A stretch of 7,161 nucleotides of DNA from an uncultured Collinsella sp. (GCA_900541195.1 UQIY01000069.1:1-7161); one strand, 5' to 3'. Shown: positions 1 through 5,939, numbered from the stretch's first letter. Numbers and translations are program-made. The notes: generated from the letters alone by a model not told the origin.

Positions 1-55
1 CGAGATAGCCCTCCTGGTCGAAATGCATGATCTCGATCTTCTCGGTTTCCTTCAT
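1..55 (-). CDS. N-terminal fragment of a protein, possibly SIS-domain
   Basis: Only the first 18 codons lie in the window; they read MKETEKIEIMHFDQEGYL and continue beyond position 1. The ATG at 55-53 is preceded by a purine-rich AAAGGA about 8 nt upstream, and a TATAAT promoter-like box lies about 58 nt further up, so a real gene start is likely. The segment FDQEGYL resembles the short N-terminal lead-in (FDxExYL) of SIS-domain sugar-phosphate isomerases and deglycases. A second SIS-type protein end lies at the right edge of the window, which makes a paralogue plausible. Eighteen residues cannot prove a family: that a gene starts here is fairly sure, the product is a guess. Confidence 0.6.
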   Translation of the reverse strand, partial: MKETEKIEIMHFDQEGYL

Positions 56-103
56 GGCTTTTCCTTTCTGTCCTGCACGCGACTCTATACATCGCGTTTC
101 TTT

Positions 104-149
104 TCGATACCAATTATAGACATACACCTAAGGTGTTTTTAATATCACT
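104..149 (-). promoter_or_regulatory. Promoter with two operator-like sites upstream of the leftmost gene
   Basis: On the minus strand a perfect TATAAT lies at 118-113 in the context TCTATAATTGGTATC, about 58 nt before the ATG at 55. No good -35 box lies 16-18 nt upstream, where the sequence is A-rich, so the promoter may need an activator. Two near-palindromic 10-mers flank it: TTGGTATCGA (113-104), overlapping the downstream edge of the -10 box, and GTGATATTAA (148-139), 35 bp upstream. The same pair with the same 35-bp spacing relative to TATAAT recurs at 3256-3301. The placement fits control by one DNA-binding regulator, whose identity is unknown. Confidence 0.6.
124..136. repeat. 13-bp perfect inverted repeat in the promoter spacer
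   Basis: ACACCTAAGGTGT is a perfect palindrome with 6-bp arms around one central base. It lies between the TATAAT box at 113-118 and the upstream operator-like site at 139-148, in the spacer of the predicted promoter. It may be the site of a second regulator. It has no counterpart at the same position in the promoter at 3256-3301. On the plus strand it is followed by five T residues, but no plus-strand gene would use it as a terminator. Confidence 0.4.
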
Positions 150-196
150 TTTCAATTTGCTCCAATCCTCGGTGAACGGTCGAAATTCTCTGGTGA

Positions 197-206
197 GTGG
201 TATTAA
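197..206 (+). promoter_or_regulatory. Operator-like 10-mer, inverted relative to the others
   Basis: GTGGTATTAA on the plus strand lies in a 14-base block, GAGTGGTATTAAAT (195-208), that is identical to the minus-strand block at 3302-3289 upstream of the orphan EIIC gene. It sits about 20 bp downstream of the MFS stop codon and 58 bp from the site at 139-148, in the opposite orientation. It could be an auxiliary operator for looping. No plus-strand gene is present for it to serve directly. Confidence 0.4.
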
Positions 207-225
207 ATTAGAATTTGATGTATAG

Positions 226-1440
226 CTAACGCCCTCGGCGTCTCCCTTGTGTGACAAAGAACAGCGTTCCTACCAGCGCAATAATGGTCGATGCTCCAAA
301 CAGTACCGTCTGGACGCCCAAAGCCTCCGCCAAAAACGGAGCCGCCAGCAGCGGCACCACGCCGGCGCTCATCAGGCCAAAGCGCACAAAGCCGGTAATG
401 CGACCCAGGTATTTGATGTCGGCGCGCTCCTGAATCAAGATCATCTGCAGCGGCTCCAGGAACCCCCAGGCCAGACCGTTAATCGCCTGACCGACAATCG
501 CGACCCCCAGCATATCTGTGCCCACGTACACCATGGACCCAATGCCCACGGCCATGAGCGCACCGAGCAGCAATCGTAGGTTGACATGGCGAGCAGAAAG
601 CTTGGTCAGGATGAACGCGCCCACCGAGGAAGTGAGGCCCACGACCGAGGACAGCCAGCCCAGCCAGACGATATCCACGTTGAGCACATCACGGTAGAAC
701 AACGACTCAAGCGAATCAAACGCGCCAAACGCAAAGAAACCCAAAAAGCCCGAGATAAAGATGAGGCGCAGGTCGTGGTCGCGAAACGTAAGTCGCGCAC
801 CCTCGGCCATGCCGCCCAGAATACCGCCCTTCGGCCTCTCCCCTTTTGCGGGAGCAACACGCTCGTGACAGCCCAAGGAGAGCACGGCCGCCACACCCAT
901 CATGCCCGCCATGAGCAGATAAACCGATTGCGTGGCAAAACAGCTCACGATGGCACCGCCGAGCAGCGGGCCAGCGGTATAGGCGATATTGCTGTAGAAC
1001 ACCATGAGGCCGTTCACGCGGGTACGGCCCTCGGTAGTCGACTCCAGGTATCCCGGAAACGCATGCGTGCAGGTGTTGATAAAGCCGCCCGCAAGTCCCA
1101 AGACGCACGCGGCAAACACAAGCCCGGGGACAGACAACGGCGCCAACCCCACGCCAAGCGATAGCACTGCCGTAATCACGCACGTCACAAACGACGTCCG
1201 GCGCGGTCCAAAGCGATCAATGACCGAGCCCGACACCATATTGCCCACCGACGTCATAAGATTGCGCACGAGCGTAATGGCGGCAACCAAAAAGGCCGTG
1301 CCGGCCAGATCATACGTGGCCGCACCGATAAGCCCCAAAAAGTAGACCGCGTTGTTGGCGCACCACTGCAGGGACTCAATAAGAATCAGCCTGACCTCTG
1401 CCGGCGTCAGGCGCATTGCTTCGCGATCCTTCGCGAACAT
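226..1440 (-). CDS. MFS transporter, 12-TM efflux-type
   Basis: A 404-residue integral membrane protein of the major facilitator superfamily, of usual length for a 12-helix member. Hydrophobic segments run in two blocks of about six, separated by a charged loop near residues 197-230 (around ERVAPAKGERPKGG). The loop 2-3 signature GSVIDRFGPRR is at residues 71-81. Overall it resembles drug or metabolite exporters of the MFS_1/MFS_3 type; the substrate is not readable. I chose the ATG at 1440 because AAGGAG (1451-1446) precedes it at good spacing. The same frame stays open up to 1953, but that part is only the antisense-frame shadow of EIID. The gene starts 18 nt beyond the U-tract of the EIID terminator, so it probably depends on read-through. 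No terminator is visible after its TAG stop. Confidence 0.9.
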   Translation of the reverse strand: MFAKDREAMRLTPAEVRLILIESLQWCANNAVYFLGLIGAATYDLAGTAFLVAAITLVRNLMTSVGNMVSGSVIDRFGPRRTSFVTCVITAVLSLGVGLAPLSVPGLVFAACVLGLAGGFINTCTHAFPGYLESTTEGRTRVNGLMVFYSNIAYTAGPLLGGAIVSCFATQSVYLLMAGMMGVAAVLSLGCHERVAPAKGERPKGGILGGMAEGARLTFRDHDLRLIFISGFLGFFAFGAFDSLESLFYRDVLNVDIVWLGWLSSVVGLTSSVGAFILTKLSARHVNLRLLLGALMAVGIGSMVYVGTDMLGVAIVGQAINGLAWGFLEPLQMILIQERADIKYLGRITGFVRFGLMSAGVVPLLAAPFLAEALGVQTVLFGASTIIALVGTLFFVTQGRRRGR

Positions 1441-1457
1441 ACGAACTCCTTCTATAC

Positions 1458-1498
1458 AAAAAAGGGGATGGAGGGCATAGGCCTGCTCCATCCCCTTT
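1458..1498 (-). terminator. Intrinsic terminator between EIID copy 1 and the MFS gene
   Basis: On the minus strand a perfect 13-bp stem (AAAGGGGATGGAG in the 1498-1486 arm) closes with 1473-1461 around a 12-nt loop. The distal arm runs straight into a U6 tract (1463-1458). It lies 35 nt after the EIID stop codon. Only 6 nt separate the U-tract from the ribosome binding site of the MFS gene, leaving no room for a promoter between them. Confidence 0.9.
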
Positions 1499-1532
1499 CC
1501 AGGTTGCAACGAAAATCTATGCAGCCGGGCCC

Positions 1533-2357
1533 TTACGCCAGCACGCCGAAGAACGCGCCGATGATGCCCACGACCATGGTGGCCACGATCAGCACCATGG
1601 GGTTGATCTTCTTGGACAGCAGCCAGTAGTACAGCCAGAAGGCGATCATGCCGAGCATGCCGGGCATGATGCCGTCCAGGATGTCCTGGAGGGTCTGGGC
1701 GTCCTCGCCCGAGCCGATGGCCACCGGGATGCTGGCCCAGAACATGTCCTTGCACATGGCGCCCACGACCATGACGCCCACGATGCCCACGCAGGTCATG
1801 ATCTTCTGCATGAGGCCGGTCCTCTGGGCCTCGTCCAGGAAGCCCACGCCCAGCTCGTAGCCCTTGACGGCGCCCCAGATGCGCAGCGCGAAGCCGGGGA
1901 CGTTGTAGATGAGCAGGAAGGCGATGGGGCCGAAGGGGTTGCCGGCCTGGCACAGGCTGATGCCCACCGCGGCGGCGACCACGCGCAGCGTCGACAGGAA
2001 GATGGAGTCGCCGATGCCGGACAGCGGGCCCATGAGGGCTGCCTTGACGTCGTTGACGCTCTCGGGCTCGATCTCGCCGCGGGCGATCTTCTCCTCCATG
2101 GCCATCGCGATGCCGCCGACGAACGGGGCGAACTGGACGGTGATGTTGAAGAACGCGCAGTGGCGGTGCAGGGCCGCGGCGTAGTCGTCGGGGCGGCCGG
2201 CGTAGATCTTCTTGAGCATGTTGGCGACCATCAGGCAGAAGGCGATGTTCATCTGCTTGTAGTAGGTCCAGGAGAACTCCATGCCCAGGGCGCCGACGTT
2301 GACGGCGCTCTTGACGAGGTCGGAGCGCGTGATCTTGTTCTCGGGACTAGAAGTCAT
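1533..2357 (-). CDS. PTS system mannose/fructose/sorbose-family EIID component (copy 1)
   Basis: Membrane subunit that, with EIIC, forms the sugar channel of a mannose-class phosphotransferase system. With the start at 2357 it has 274 residues, usual for the family. Family landmarks are visible: KITRSDLVKS near the N-terminus (8-17), HCAFFN at 66-71 followed by FVGGIAMAMEEK to residue 90, and GPLSGIGDSIF at 110-120. Hydrophobic helices fill the C-terminal third, ending AFFGVLA. An in-frame ATG at 2366 would add MRT, but AAGGGG abuts it directly, whereas the ATG at 2357 has AAGGGG at 9 nt spacing. The gene overlaps the EIIC end by 11 nt, suggesting translational coupling. It is identical at DNA level to copy 2 except for the stop codon. 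No EIIA or EIIB accompanies this copy in the window. Confidence 0.95.
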   Translation of the reverse strand: MTSSPENKITRSDLVKSAVNVGALGMEFSWTYYKQMNIAFCLMVANMLKKIYAGRPDDYAAALHRHCAFFNITVQFAPFVGGIAMAMEEKIARGEIEPESVNDVKAALMGPLSGIGDSIFLSTLRVVAAAVGISLCQAGNPFGPIAFLLIYNVPGFALRIWGAVKGYELGVGFLDEAQRTGLMQKIMTCVGIVGVMVVGAMCKDMFWASIPVAIGSGEDAQTLQDILDGIMPGMLGMIAFWLYYWLLSKKINPMVLIVATMVVGIIGAFFGVLA

Positions 2358-3051
2358 CGTCCTCATCCCCTTCCGCGGAGAGCTGGGGCTGGGCTCCGCC
2401 CAGGCCGAGCAGGTCGAACTTGTCGATGCCGATGATGATGGCGATCAGGGCGACGCCCAGGACGGGCACGTTGGCGTAGGAGCACAGCAGGAAGCCCAGG
2501 AAGTAGAAGGGCACGAGCTGCTTGGTGAGCACCAGGCGGCCGAGCATGGCGAAGCCCATGGCCGGCAGGATGTTGGCGGCAACGCCAAAGCCAGCAAGGA
2601 CAAAGGGCGGGATGAAGTCGAGCAGGCCCTGGATGGCGTCAGCACCCAGATAGAACGACAGCGAGCACAGCAGGAACGCCATGATGATACCGGTCAAACC
2701 GATCAGGAAGTGCATCGCATAGACACCCTTAAGGTTGCCCTGGCCGGAGTAGACATCAGCGCGGTCGACCAGGATCGGCAGGGCGGCGTTAAGGATGTTC
2801 TTGATGGCAAGGCACAGCGTGGCGATGGGCATGGCAAGCGCGATGGCTGCCTCGGTGCTCTGGCCCAGCTGGATAGCGAAGGCGCAGGCGAGCACGCCGC
2901 CGATCGTCTCATCAGGCGGCACGTAGGCGCCGATGGAGATCGAGCCCATGAACAGCAGCTCCAGACTCGCACCGATCGCGAGGCCGGACTGCAGGTCCCC
3001 CAGCACCAGGCCCACGAGCGGGCACAGGACGATGGGGCGGAACGCGTAGAG
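1534..3051. repeat. Direct repeat, copy 1 (1,518 bp, perfect)
   Basis: Reading the two copies against each other base by base at an offset of 2,792 shows no mismatch from 1534 to 3051 (partner 4326-5843). The block begins at the second base of the EIID stop codon (TAA here, TAG in copy 2) and ends 69 bases short of the EIIC start codon. Beyond the low edge there is no similarity; beyond the high edge the copies remain alignable at 51 of 69 bases. No insertion-sequence ends, target-site duplications or attachment-like sites are visible at the edges. Confidence 0.97.
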
Positions 3052-3120
3052 GGTGCCGAGCTGGTAGTCGAGGCATCCAAACGCTCCGACTAAGCCGACG
3101 AGGATTGCTTGGACAAGCAT
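2347..3120 (-). CDS. PTS system mannose/fructose/sorbose-family EIIC component (copy 1)
   Basis: A 257-residue multi-spanning permease subunit of a mannose-class PTS. Conserved stretches include LVGLVLGDLQSGLAIGASLE (35-54) running into LLFMG, then GAYVPPDETIGG (64-75), with further hydrophobic segments to about residue 233 and a very acidic tail ending EGDEDDDF. I chose the ATG at 3120 because GGGAGG lies 4 nt upstream and the length then equals copy 2; the frame also runs to a TTG at 3183, which has no support. The first 23 codons differ from copy 2 (MLVQAILVGLVGAFGCLDY against MLTQAILIGLIAAFGKFDC), while the rest is identical DNA. It is the first gene of its transcription unit, behind a promoter near 3265 and a structured leader of about 137 nt. 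Confidence 0.95.
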   Translation of the reverse strand: MLVQAILVGLVGAFGCLDYQLGTLYAFRPIVLCPLVGLVLGDLQSGLAIGASLELLFMGSISIGAYVPPDETIGGVLACAFAIQLGQSTEAAIALAMPIATLCLAIKNILNAALPILVDRADVYSGQGNLKGVYAMHFLIGLTGIIMAFLLCSLSFYLGADAIQGLLDFIPPFVLAGFGVAANILPAMGFAMLGRLVLTKQLVPFYFLGFLLCSYANVPVLGVALIAIIIGIDKFDLLGLGGAQPQLSAEGDEDDDF

Positions 3121-3124
3121 AATT

Positions 3125-3201
3125 CCTCCCAATAAGGAATCTCGAACCGTCGTCACTCCCGTCGCGCGCGTTGTTGATATCAATTCCGGGAGTTCGATTC
3201 C
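3125..3201 (-). promoter_or_regulatory. Structured 5' leader of EIIC copy 1 with possible anti-SD switch
   Basis: On the minus strand GGAATC (3201-3196) can pair with GATTCC (3141-3136). Inside it CTCCCG (3192-3187) pairs perfectly with CGGGAG (3161-3156). The Shine-Dalgarno GGGAGG (3130-3125) is left free in that fold. CTCCC (3192-3188) is also complementary to the GGGAG of the Shine-Dalgarno, so two mutually exclusive pairings are possible. The counterpart gene in the other operon has no such leader because EIIB precedes it. I recognise no known riboswitch class; a regulatory role is an inference from base pairing alone. Confidence 0.35.
3174..3183. promoter_or_regulatory. Perfect palindrome TTGATATCAA, operator-like
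   Basis: A 10-bp perfect palindrome in the transcribed leader of EIIC copy 1. It is the symmetric form of the 10-mers found at both promoters in this window: TTGGTATCAA at 3265-3256 differs at one base, TTGGTATCGA at 113-104 at two. Its position downstream of the predicted transcription start would suit a roadblock or looping operator. It also lies in the apical part of the predicted leader hairpin. Confidence 0.4.
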
Positions 3202-3255
3202 ACGGCTCGAAGCGTACCTGGTGTGCTGCTAACACCCATGCTAGGCACAAATGAT

Positions 3256-3301
3256 TTGATACCAATTATAGATATGCAGGTTCTTACTATTTAATACCAC
3301 T
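3256..3301 (-). promoter_or_regulatory. Promoter with two operator-like sites for the orphan EIIC-EIID-MFS unit
   Basis: A perfect TATAAT lies at 3270-3265 on the minus strand, followed at once by TTGGTATCAA (3265-3256). Exactly 35 bp upstream is GTGGTATTAA (3300-3291). The arrangement, including the 31 nt from the start of AGTG to the start of TATAAT, copies that at 104-149. There is no convincing -35 hexamer. A start near 3257 would give a leader of about 137 nt before the EIIC ATG at 3120. The region lies just downstream of the EamA stop codon. Confidence 0.65.
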
Positions 3302-3345
3302 CGCTCAGCGGGGTGTTTTTTACCGTAAACGGCAGACGTATCCCA

Positions 3346-4236
3346 TCAGGCGCGCTCTTTGTTTCGATGGCGGACAAGCGCCACCAGAAAGCCATCGCCA
3401 AAGGCATCGTATGCCAAGTTGCCTACAATCACCAAAACGATTATCGCCGCGCCCAAAAACTCGTTCCAGCGAAAGACCTCGCCAAAGAGGAGCGCCGACC
3501 AGCAGGGAGCGAGCACGACCTCGCTCATGCAAACCAAGTTGGCCGCAAACGCGTTAGTGCGCGCAATCCCCTTGGCATACAGCACACTCGCAAGGCCGCT
3601 GCAAAAAAGGCCATGCACCAGCATAAGCCCCCACTCAAAGGGTTTTACGGAGCCTAGGTCGCCGGCAAAATAGACGATCGGCAGTATCGAGATGCCGCAG
3701 GAGATGAGCGAGGACACCATGGGCGACGCATCGGGGCGAGAGTTCAAAAAGAAACACAGCCCAAAGGTGGCTCCCGAAATGACGGCAAGCAGGTTGCCGA
3801 GCATGCCTTCGGCACTCAAATCGCCTAAAAAGAAAAGTCCCATACCCGTAAAAGCAACCACCACGGAGGCAATCTTCGCAGGCGAGGGCAACGTGCGGGT
3901 TGCGAGCGATTGATACACGATAACGAAAATCATCGAGGTGTACTGCAGGACGATCGCGTTGCCGACCGTCGTGAACTGGTTGGCAAAGTTAAACGTGGTG
4001 CCCGTCACGAAGTTGCAGACGGCCACAAGGACAATAAGGCGGCTGACGCGGAGGACGGGCCTGCCGACGAGCAGGATAAAGAGCGCCATAAATATTGCCG
4101 TGACGGCACCGATCAAAAGAGCTGACTGCGAATTGGCGCGAACGAGGATGCCGATAAAACTCCACAAGAGCGCCGTGCCAAATAGATACATCGCCCCGCT
4201 CACGCCATTATCGGATGGATTGTCAGATCGAATCAC
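3346..4236 (-). CDS. EamA/DMT-family transporter
   Basis: A 296-residue hydrophobic protein with about ten predicted helices arranged as two EamA-type halves, the usual layout of drug/metabolite transporters of the inner membrane. The first half ends with NAIVLQYTSMIFVIVYQ, the second with LAPCWSALLFGEVF followed by a final helix; both are typical end-of-domain signatures. Members commonly export amino acids or other metabolites, but the substrate is not readable. The start is a GTG at 4236, supported by GGAGG (4247-4243) 6 nt upstream. The gene lies just beyond the terminator that closes the SIS-EIIABCD operon, with no room for a promoter in the 28 nt between them, so expression probably needs read-through or a promoter inside EIID. 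It separates the two copies of the 1.5-kb repeat. Confidence 0.92.
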   Translation of the reverse strand: MIRSDNPSDNGVSGAMYLFGTALLWSFIGILVRANSQSALLIGAVTAIFMALFILLVGRPVLRVSRLIVLVAVCNFVTGTTFNFANQFTTVGNAIVLQYTSMIFVIVYQSLATRTLPSPAKIASVVVAFTGMGLFFLGDLSAEGMLGNLLAVISGATFGLCFFLNSRPDASPMVSSLISCGISILPIVYFAGDLGSVKPFEWGLMLVHGLFCSGLASVLYAKGIARTNAFAANLVCMSEVVLAPCWSALLFGEVFRWNEFLGAAIIVLVIVGNLAYDAFGDGFLVALVRHRNKERA

Positions 4237-4264
4237 GAAGCACCTCCGGCTAGCTTTCGGTAAT

Positions 4265-4295
4265 AAAAAACGGCGACCGCAATGGGTCGCCGTTT
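4265..4295 (-). terminator. Intrinsic terminator between EIID copy 2 and the EamA gene
   Basis: On the minus strand AAACGGCGACC (4295-4285) pairs perfectly with GGTCGCCGTTT (4278-4268) around a 6-nt loop, and the distal arm merges with a U6 run (4270-4265). It begins 29 nt after the EIID stop codon. Its sequence is unrelated to the terminator after EIID copy 1, although the position in the gene order is the same. Confidence 0.92.
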
Positions 4296-4324
4296 CCCTT
4301 GGGGGCAGAATAGAACGCAGGAAC

Positions 4325-5149
4325 CTACGCCAGCACGCCGAAGAACGCGCCGATGATGCCCACGACCATGGTGGCCACGATCAGCACCATGGGGTTGATC
4401 TTCTTGGACAGCAGCCAGTAGTACAGCCAGAAGGCGATCATGCCGAGCATGCCGGGCATGATGCCGTCCAGGATGTCCTGGAGGGTCTGGGCGTCCTCGC
4501 CCGAGCCGATGGCCACCGGGATGCTGGCCCAGAACATGTCCTTGCACATGGCGCCCACGACCATGACGCCCACGATGCCCACGCAGGTCATGATCTTCTG
4601 CATGAGGCCGGTCCTCTGGGCCTCGTCCAGGAAGCCCACGCCCAGCTCGTAGCCCTTGACGGCGCCCCAGATGCGCAGCGCGAAGCCGGGGACGTTGTAG
4701 ATGAGCAGGAAGGCGATGGGGCCGAAGGGGTTGCCGGCCTGGCACAGGCTGATGCCCACCGCGGCGGCGACCACGCGCAGCGTCGACAGGAAGATGGAGT
4801 CGCCGATGCCGGACAGCGGGCCCATGAGGGCTGCCTTGACGTCGTTGACGCTCTCGGGCTCGATCTCGCCGCGGGCGATCTTCTCCTCCATGGCCATCGC
4901 GATGCCGCCGACGAACGGGGCGAACTGGACGGTGATGTTGAAGAACGCGCAGTGGCGGTGCAGGGCCGCGGCGTAGTCGTCGGGGCGGCCGGCGTAGATC
5001 TTCTTGAGCATGTTGGCGACCATCAGGCAGAAGGCGATGTTCATCTGCTTGTAGTAGGTCCAGGAGAACTCCATGCCCAGGGCGCCGACGTTGACGGCGC
5101 TCTTGACGAGGTCGGAGCGCGTGATCTTGTTCTCGGGACTAGAAGTCAT
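4325..5149 (-). CDS. PTS system mannose/fructose/sorbose-family EIID component (copy 2)
   Basis: Last gene of the complete PTS operon. The 274-residue protein is identical to EIID copy 1, with the same landmarks (HCAFFN at 66-71, GPLSGIGDSIF at 110-120), and only the stop codon differs (TAG instead of TAA). It should form the membrane complex with the adjacent EIIC and receive phosphate through EIIA and EIIB encoded upstream. The start at 5149 is preferred over the ATG at 5158 because of ribosome-binding-site spacing, as for copy 1. It overlaps EIIC by 11 nt, and a strong terminator follows after 29 nt. Third codon positions are almost all G or C, more extreme than in the flanking EamA and EIIA genes. 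Confidence 0.95.
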   Translation of the reverse strand: MTSSPENKITRSDLVKSAVNVGALGMEFSWTYYKQMNIAFCLMVANMLKKIYAGRPDDYAAALHRHCAFFNITVQFAPFVGGIAMAMEEKIARGEIEPESVNDVKAALMGPLSGIGDSIFLSTLRVVAAAVGISLCQAGNPFGPIAFLLIYNVPGFALRIWGAVKGYELGVGFLDEAQRTGLMQKIMTCVGIVGVMVVGAMCKDMFWASIPVAIGSGEDAQTLQDILDGIMPGMLGMIAFWLYYWLLSKKINPMVLIVATMVVGIIGAFFGVLA

Positions 5150-5843
5150 CGTCCTCATCCCCTTCCGCGGAGAGCTGGGGCTGGGCTCCGCCCAGGCCGA
5201 GCAGGTCGAACTTGTCGATGCCGATGATGATGGCGATCAGGGCGACGCCCAGGACGGGCACGTTGGCGTAGGAGCACAGCAGGAAGCCCAGGAAGTAGAA
5301 GGGCACGAGCTGCTTGGTGAGCACCAGGCGGCCGAGCATGGCGAAGCCCATGGCCGGCAGGATGTTGGCGGCAACGCCAAAGCCAGCAAGGACAAAGGGC
5401 GGGATGAAGTCGAGCAGGCCCTGGATGGCGTCAGCACCCAGATAGAACGACAGCGAGCACAGCAGGAACGCCATGATGATACCGGTCAAACCGATCAGGA
5501 AGTGCATCGCATAGACACCCTTAAGGTTGCCCTGGCCGGAGTAGACATCAGCGCGGTCGACCAGGATCGGCAGGGCGGCGTTAAGGATGTTCTTGATGGC
5601 AAGGCACAGCGTGGCGATGGGCATGGCAAGCGCGATGGCTGCCTCGGTGCTCTGGCCCAGCTGGATAGCGAAGGCGCAGGCGAGCACGCCGCCGATCGTC
5701 TCATCAGGCGGCACGTAGGCGCCGATGGAGATCGAGCCCATGAACAGCAGCTCCAGACTCGCACCGATCGCGAGGCCGGACTGCAGGTCCCCCAGCACCA
5801 GGCCCACGAGCGGGCACAGGACGATGGGGCGGAACGCGTAGAG
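4326..5843. repeat. Direct repeat, copy 2 (1,518 bp, perfect)
   Basis: Partner of 1534-3051 with no mismatch found. This copy lies in the complete PTS operon. Its low edge is at the EIID stop codon (TAG here) and its high edge is inside EIIC, after which the two EIIC genes differ at 18 of 69 bases. The copies are in the same orientation, 2,792 bp apart from start to start, so recombination between them would delete the EamA gene and one EIIC-EIID pair. Confidence 0.97.
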
Positions 5844-5912
5844 CGTACCGAGCTGGCAGTCGAACTTACCAAATGCGGCGATAAGTCCGATGAGGATTGC
5901 TTGGGTAAGCAT
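5139..5912 (-). CDS. PTS system mannose/fructose/sorbose-family EIIC component (copy 2)
   Basis: A 257-residue permease subunit, identical to copy 1 from residue 20 onward and different at seven positions among the first 19 residues. It carries the ELLFMG and GAYVPPDETIGG stretches of the family and ends in the acidic EGDEDDDF tail. The ATG at 5912 is preceded by AAAGGGGG with a few nt spacing, and the N-terminus (MLTQAILIGLIAAFGKFD) begins directly with the first helix, as is usual for the family. It follows EIIB after 58 nt that include a hairpin, and overlaps EIID. With its EIIA and EIIB neighbours it forms a full transporter, unlike copy 1. Confidence 0.95.
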   Translation of the reverse strand: MLTQAILIGLIAAFGKFDCQLGTLYAFRPIVLCPLVGLVLGDLQSGLAIGASLELLFMGSISIGAYVPPDETIGGVLACAFAIQLGQSTEAAIALAMPIATLCLAIKNILNAALPILVDRADVYSGQGNLKGVYAMHFLIGLTGIIMAFLLCSLSFYLGADAIQGLLDFIPPFVLAGFGVAANILPAMGFAMLGRLVLTKQLVPFYFLGFLLCSYANVPVLGVALIAIIIGIDKFDLLGLGGAQPQLSAEGDEDDDF

Positions 5913-5939
5913 ACATCCCCCTTTCCATATAGGACACTA

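Noticed and set aside
1441..1953. 171-residue N-terminal extension of the MFS gene
   Set aside because: The frame is open only because it overlaps EIID in a GC-rich region; it would cross the terminator, and the ATG at 1440 has a good ribosome binding site.
1416..2435. Long plus-strand open frame opposite EIID and EIIC (and its twin at 3938-5227)
   Set aside because: It is antisense to well-supported PTS genes, full of H, D, A and G from reading high-GC codons on the wrong strand, and has no ribosome binding site or family resemblance. The twin only reflects the DNA repeat.
3121..3183. Extended start for EIIC copy 1 at TTG 3183
   Set aside because: The extra 21 residues have no counterpart in copy 2 or in the family, and the ATG at 3120 has a strong Shine-Dalgarno.
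3185..3205. tRNA T-arm-like sequence on the plus strand (GGGAGTTCGATTCC)
   Set aside because: The stem does not pair as a 5-bp T-arm and no acceptor, D or anticodon arms can be found nearby.
3180..3239. 19-codon leader peptide starting at ATG 3239 on the minus strand
   Set aside because: It has no ribosome binding site and no run of a regulatory amino acid; a short open frame of this size is expected by chance.
3298..3320. Plus-strand hairpin followed by six T residues
   Set aside because: The stem contains a G-U pair and a bulge with a tiny loop, and no plus-strand gene lies upstream. On the minus strand, where EamA ends, there is no U-tract, so it is not a supported EamA terminator.
3322..3331. 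Palindrome CCGTAAACGG just after the EamA stop codon
   Set aside because: It is too short for a terminator and is followed on the minus strand by A residues rather than U; it could be chance.
1534..5843. Transposon or insertion sequence as the cause of the repeat
   Set aside because: No transposase, terminal inverted repeats or target-site duplications are visible, and the block edges fall inside EIIC and at the EIID stop codon.
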